This document shows positions 5,496 to 7,550 of a stretch of 7,550 nucleotides of DNA, piece after piece (the stretch's first letter is position 1; each line of letters begins with the position of its first letter). Source of the stretch: Pseudomonadota bacterium (GTDB lineage: Bacteria > Desulfobacterota > Syntrophia > Syntrophales > JADFWA01); contig JAUWNZ010000057.1 in the NCBI GenBank assembly GCA_030612385.1, positions 1 through 7,550 on the forward strand, in the 5' to 3' direction. Made by a program: the position numbers and the translations under genes. The notes under the pieces were generated by a model, which was given only the letters and a program-made list of their open reading frames with translations, did no database searches and had not been told where the DNA came from.

Positions 5496-5539
5496 CTATC
5501 TGCGTTCATCTGTGTGAATCTGCGGCTGAGTAGTTACAA
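5230..5539. repeat. Outer inverted-repeat pair TTGTAACTACTCA, reaching into the TPR gene
   Basis: TTGTAACTACTCA at 5230-5242 is matched exactly in inverse at 5527-5539. Inside it a second pair of related segments occurs: AGCCACCGATCTACGCGGAT (5294-5313) against the inverse of 5496-5526 (ATCTGCGTTCATCTGTGTG...GCGGCT). The latter is of the 'GCCGCAGATTNACGCAGAT' kind common beside small accessory genes in desulfobacterial genomes. The whole 310-base unit could be a degenerate TIR element. Its right arm is translated as the C-terminus of the TPR protein. Confidence 0.55.
5232..5474. repeat. Inner inverted-repeat pair, 27-base arms (22/27 match)
   Basis: The left arm, 5232-5258 (GTAACTACTCACGTAGGCAG...CTGAAG), is matched in inverse by the right arm, 5448-5474 (CTTCAGCC...GTATAGTTAC), with 22 of 27 positions agreeing. 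The left arm is shared with the outer pair, so one left end has two possible right ends. This suggests that an element inserted next to, or transposed within, a relative. No protein remnant was recognised between the arms. Confidence 0.55.
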
Positions 5540-6800
5540 GTAATTTTTCTATGATTTCCTCCAATTCCGGAGCCAGAGTTTTTGCCATGGAAAAATCTTC
5601 CACAGCCTTTAAAGTATCGTCTGACTTAATATACGCAAGTCCTCGATTATAATAAGCTTCAGCAAAGTCAGGAATAATCTCTATAACCCGTGTGAAATCT
5701 AATATGGCTTCTACAGGCAAATTCAGGGAAGTGAAGGTCATTCCCCGGTGAAAATAAGCCCTGGCATATTCCGGGTTAAGCTCAATTGCCCTGTTATAAT
5801 TAAAAATAGCGTCTTCATGGCCTCCCAGCTGACTATAAACACACCCTCTGTTAAAATGGGCTTCAGGAAAATTATTATGATTCGCTATGGCCATATCATA
5901 ATCAAGTATGGCCATATTGTATTCACCCAGTTTTCCCCTTACATATCCCCGGTTATAATAAGTTCTGGCATCTTTAGGGTTTATTTCGAGAGACTTATTA
6001 TAATAGGAAATGGCCTCGTCGAGCCTGCCCAATTCTTCACAGGCAAATCCCTTATTACTGTATGCGTCAGCATATTCCAGGCTTAGCTCCAGCGCCCGGT
6101 CATAATACTCGATGGCTTCTTCGGGTTTGCTTATCTTACCCATGTTTACGTAGACACAGGCAAGCAGCCAGTTTTTATCTTCAATTGTAAACCTTCTATC
6201 AAGCAATAAGGGGTTTTCGTTGTCTTTTAGTTCCCAGTACCTGCCTGTTTTCGAATAAGTTTCTTCCAGGTTAAATGGTTCGCTCATGATCGGGCCTACG
6301 CCCAAATCCACCATCATCATGCAATCATTGGCCAGTTTAAATAAACAGGCATTATGCCCTGCCCCTATCGGCAGTTCGCCGGGCAACACTATCTCCGTTA
6401 CGCCCAGGGGCAAAACTGAAAAATCGAGAGAAGCGCCCAGTATATAAACCAGCATGGCATAACTCAGACACTGAGCTTTTCTGTATTTAACCACCTCCAC
6501 GAGATCAAAAAATTTCTCCTCATCACTGGATTCAAATTCCTGTCTTATCACTATACCGAGATTTCTGATTATAGTCTGCTCCACCATTATAAGATTTTCC
6601 AGCGGTATCTGCTCTAAGGAATATCTCTTTCTCGTTGTTTGAAGAACATCATACCAGAAATCCATAAACGGCTTTTTCTGACTCGTTTCATCTTTCCAGC
6701 CATAGACTATGCGCGCCAGTTCCCCGGCCACATCTGAAGAATAGGACAGATCTTTCACCCGCTCCACAATCCTGGCGGCAGGCTTGCCATGCTCCATCAT
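5496..6800 (-). CDS. Transglutaminase-like / TPR protein (SirB1-type)
   Basis: This protein has 434 residues. Residues about 40-205 form a transglutaminase-like domain of the SirB1 (Transglut_core2) type, with a candidate triad Cys111 (KAQCLSYAMLVYILG), His149 (GAGHNACLF) and Asp165 (MMMVDLGVG) in the right order and spacing. Residues 209-412 are six consecutive 34-residue TPR repeats, for example YADAYSNKGFACEELGRL and ARTYYNRGYVRGKLGEY, which bind protein partners. No signal peptide or membrane segment is seen, so it is probably cytoplasmic. Whether the domain is an active cysteine enzyme is not known for this family. SirB1 proteins usually have fewer TPRs. The start has two adjacent ATGs (6800 and 6797); GGGAG lies 4 and 7 bases before them, so the second may be used. 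The gene follows the nitroreductase gene by 9 bases, its ribosome site beginning just after that stop. The last ~14 residues (LVTTQPQIHTDERR) and the TAG come from a repeat. Confidence 0.85.
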   Translation of the reverse strand: MMEHGKPAARIVERVKDLSYSSDVAGELARIVYGWKDETSQKKPFMDFWYDVLQTTRKRYSLEQIPLENLIMVEQTIIRNLGIVIRQEFESSDEEKFFDLVEVVKYRKAQCLSYAMLVYILGASLDFSVLPLGVTEIVLPGELPIGAGHNACLFKLANDCMMMVDLGVGPIMSEPFNLEETYSKTGRYWELKDNENPLLLDRRFTIEDKNWLLACVYVNMGKISKPEEAIEYYDRALELSLEYADAYSNKGFACEELGRLDEAISYYNKSLEINPKDARTYYNRGYVRGKLGEYNMAILDYDMAIANHNNFPEAHFNRGCVYSQLGGHEDAIFNYNRAIELNPEYARAYFHRGMTFTSLNLPVEAILDFTRVIEIIPDFAEAYYNRGLAYIKSDDTLKAVEDFSMAKTLAPELEEIIEKLLVTTQPQIHTDERR

Positions 6801-6809
6801 TTCTCTCCC

Positions 6810-7391
6810 TCATTTGCTTTGAACTTCAAGTACGCCAAATGGATCCCCAAACCTGTTCTCATAAACAAAATCCTTTAAATCTTTCCTTGGTATGGCGCCC
6901 TTCTTTACTGTTTCTGCCGGCCTGCCCACGGGAATAGAGACGACCAACTCATACTCATCCGGAACTGAGAGTATCTTTTTACATATGTCCTGATCCATCA
7001 GTCCGACGACAACCGTCCCCAATCCAAGCTCATGGGCCTTGAGACAGAGATTCTGGACCGCCATGCCAAGGTCAAACATGAACCAGTCAGAAAATTTCGT
7101 TGCCTTTCCTCCCTTCTTGTACCCTGAGGCGCCGGTCTTTGCGCATCCAATTATCAGTACAGATGCGGCCAAAGAACACTTGGTTGCCGGATTATTCTCA
7201 CCATAGGCTCCGGTTACCTGCTTGATCAGGTCTCGGTCTCTTATAACAATAAATTCCCATACTTGAGTATTTGCCCATGAAGGAGCCCACCTGGCAGCTT
7301 CAAGTATTGCCTTTATTTCTTCATCAGTTACATAATACTCCGAGAATTTCCTGACGCTTCTCCTCTCCAAAATTGCCTCTTGAAGTTCCAT
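6810..7391 (-). CDS. Nitroreductase-family FMN-dependent oxidoreductase
   Basis: This is a 193-residue enzyme of the nitroreductase fold, usually a homodimer with FMN at the interface, reducing nitro compounds, quinones or other acceptors with NAD(P)H. Visible family motifs are ERRSVRKFSE (9-18, FMN phosphate contacts), RWAPSWANTQVWEF (34-47), FDLGMAVQNLCLKAHELGLGTV (106-127) and VSIPVGRPAE (151-160). The end RKDLKDFVYENRFG (169-182) is typical of the small anaerobe subfamily. No ferredoxin domain is attached and the actual substrate cannot be predicted. It is the first gene of a two-gene operon with the TPR protein. Start ATG 7391-7389 has AAGGA about 10 bases upstream, and a near-consensus promoter lies 46 bases before it. 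Cytoplasmic, with no signal peptide. Confidence 0.93.
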   Translation of the reverse strand: MELQEAILERRSVRKFSEYYVTDEEIKAILEAARWAPSWANTQVWEFIVIRDRDLIKQVTGAYGENNPATKCSLAASVLIIGCAKTGASGYKKGGKATKFSDWFMFDLGMAVQNLCLKAHELGLGTVVVGLMDQDICKKILSVPDEYELVVSIPVGRPAETVKKGAIPRKDLKDFVYENRFGDPFGVLEVQSK

Positions 7392-7436
7392 ATCTAACCC
7401 ATCCTTTTTATTTATTAAATCAAAAACGTATTGAAC

Positions 7437-7464
7437 ATAATAAGTTTTTAATATTATATGTCAA
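7437..7464 (-). promoter_or_regulatory. Sigma-70 promoter for the nitroreductase-TPR operon
   Basis: On the minus strand, TTGACA (7464-7459, consensus -35) is followed after 16 bases by TATTAT (7442-7437, 5 of 6 of the -10). The predicted transcript start near 7430 gives a leader of about 38 bases. The spacer is almost entirely A/T, as in strong promoters. This is the best promoter in the window. Confidence 0.75.
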
Positions 7465-7550
7465 GGATCAAAATACCATGGCAATTGAATATATGAAAAT
7501 GCGCGCCGGATAGAAGTAACGACTTTGTACAAAAAGGGGGCATGAAATTA
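7465..7550. other. Right-edge spacer, possible start of a divergent gene
   Basis: Beyond the operon promoter no gene can be supported. At the very edge, AAGGGGG is followed by ATG AAA TTA (7542-7550), which might begin a plus-strand gene outside the window, but the ribosome-site spacing of one base is too short to be convincing. Confidence 0.3.

Noticed and set aside
7478..7513. Short plus-strand frame MAIEYMKMRAG
   Set aside because: Only 11 codons, and the upstream AAGGATC is too far; most likely chance.

Overview
The window looks like chromosome from an anaerobic, moderately AT-rich Gram-negative bacterium, most likely Desulfobacterota (Syntrophia/'deltaproteobacterial' type). This rests on the gene content: an acetyl-CoA hydrolase/transferase of the long N-terminally extended type, an AcuB-like CBS-ACT protein, a two-domain nitroreductase-fold protein, and intergenic repeats of a kind I associate with that group. 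The taxonomic call is inference; there is no rRNA in the window.

Layout from left to right. (1) 1-1476, minus strand: the first 312 codons of a CoA-transferase-family gene running off the left edge, preceded by a small conserved-looking gene of unknown function. (2) 1477-2084: a 608-base gene-poor stretch with a nested set of inverted repeats and the debris of a tiny gene. (3) 2085-3432, plus strand: an AcuB-like CBS-CBS-ACT regulator and a membrane-anchored ComEA-like helix-hairpin-helix protein. (4) 3433-3711: a second, better preserved copy of the small repeat element, ending 21 bases before a tRNA-Pro(GGG) gene. (5) 3825-5183, minus strand: radA, with a TTG start. (6) 5184-5495: a 312-base gap with two nested inverted-repeat pairs, one of which runs into the next gene. 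(7) 5496-7391, minus strand: a two-gene operon, nitroreductase then a transglutaminase-like/TPR protein of SirB1 type, driven by a very good sigma-70 promoter at 7437-7464.

The genes are mostly housekeeping or ordinary metabolism and do not form one pathway. RadA (recombination) and the ComEA-like protein (DNA binding at the membrane) both handle DNA but are not in one operon. The CBS-ACT protein and the CoA transferase could both sit around acetate/acyl-CoA metabolism, but that is only suggestive.

The most interesting material is between the genes. Two elements (about 1700-1836 on minus, 3471-3690 on plus) share imperfect terminal inverted repeats built of 7-base units (GAAATTA type), and both carry decayed remnants of the same short reading frame beginning MKRVYELDVYKLA. 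I read this as the N-terminus of a four-helix-bundle protein of the 23S rRNA intervening-sequence (S23/IVP) family. They look like non-autonomous, degenerate copies of a small mobile element whose cargo is that gene. Other 7-base-period repeats with unrelated sequences occur at 1008-1042 and 3808-3828, and three minus-strand genes have their stop codons inside or touching such repeats. In one of these (the TPR gene) the repeat supplies the last ~14 codons and the stop.
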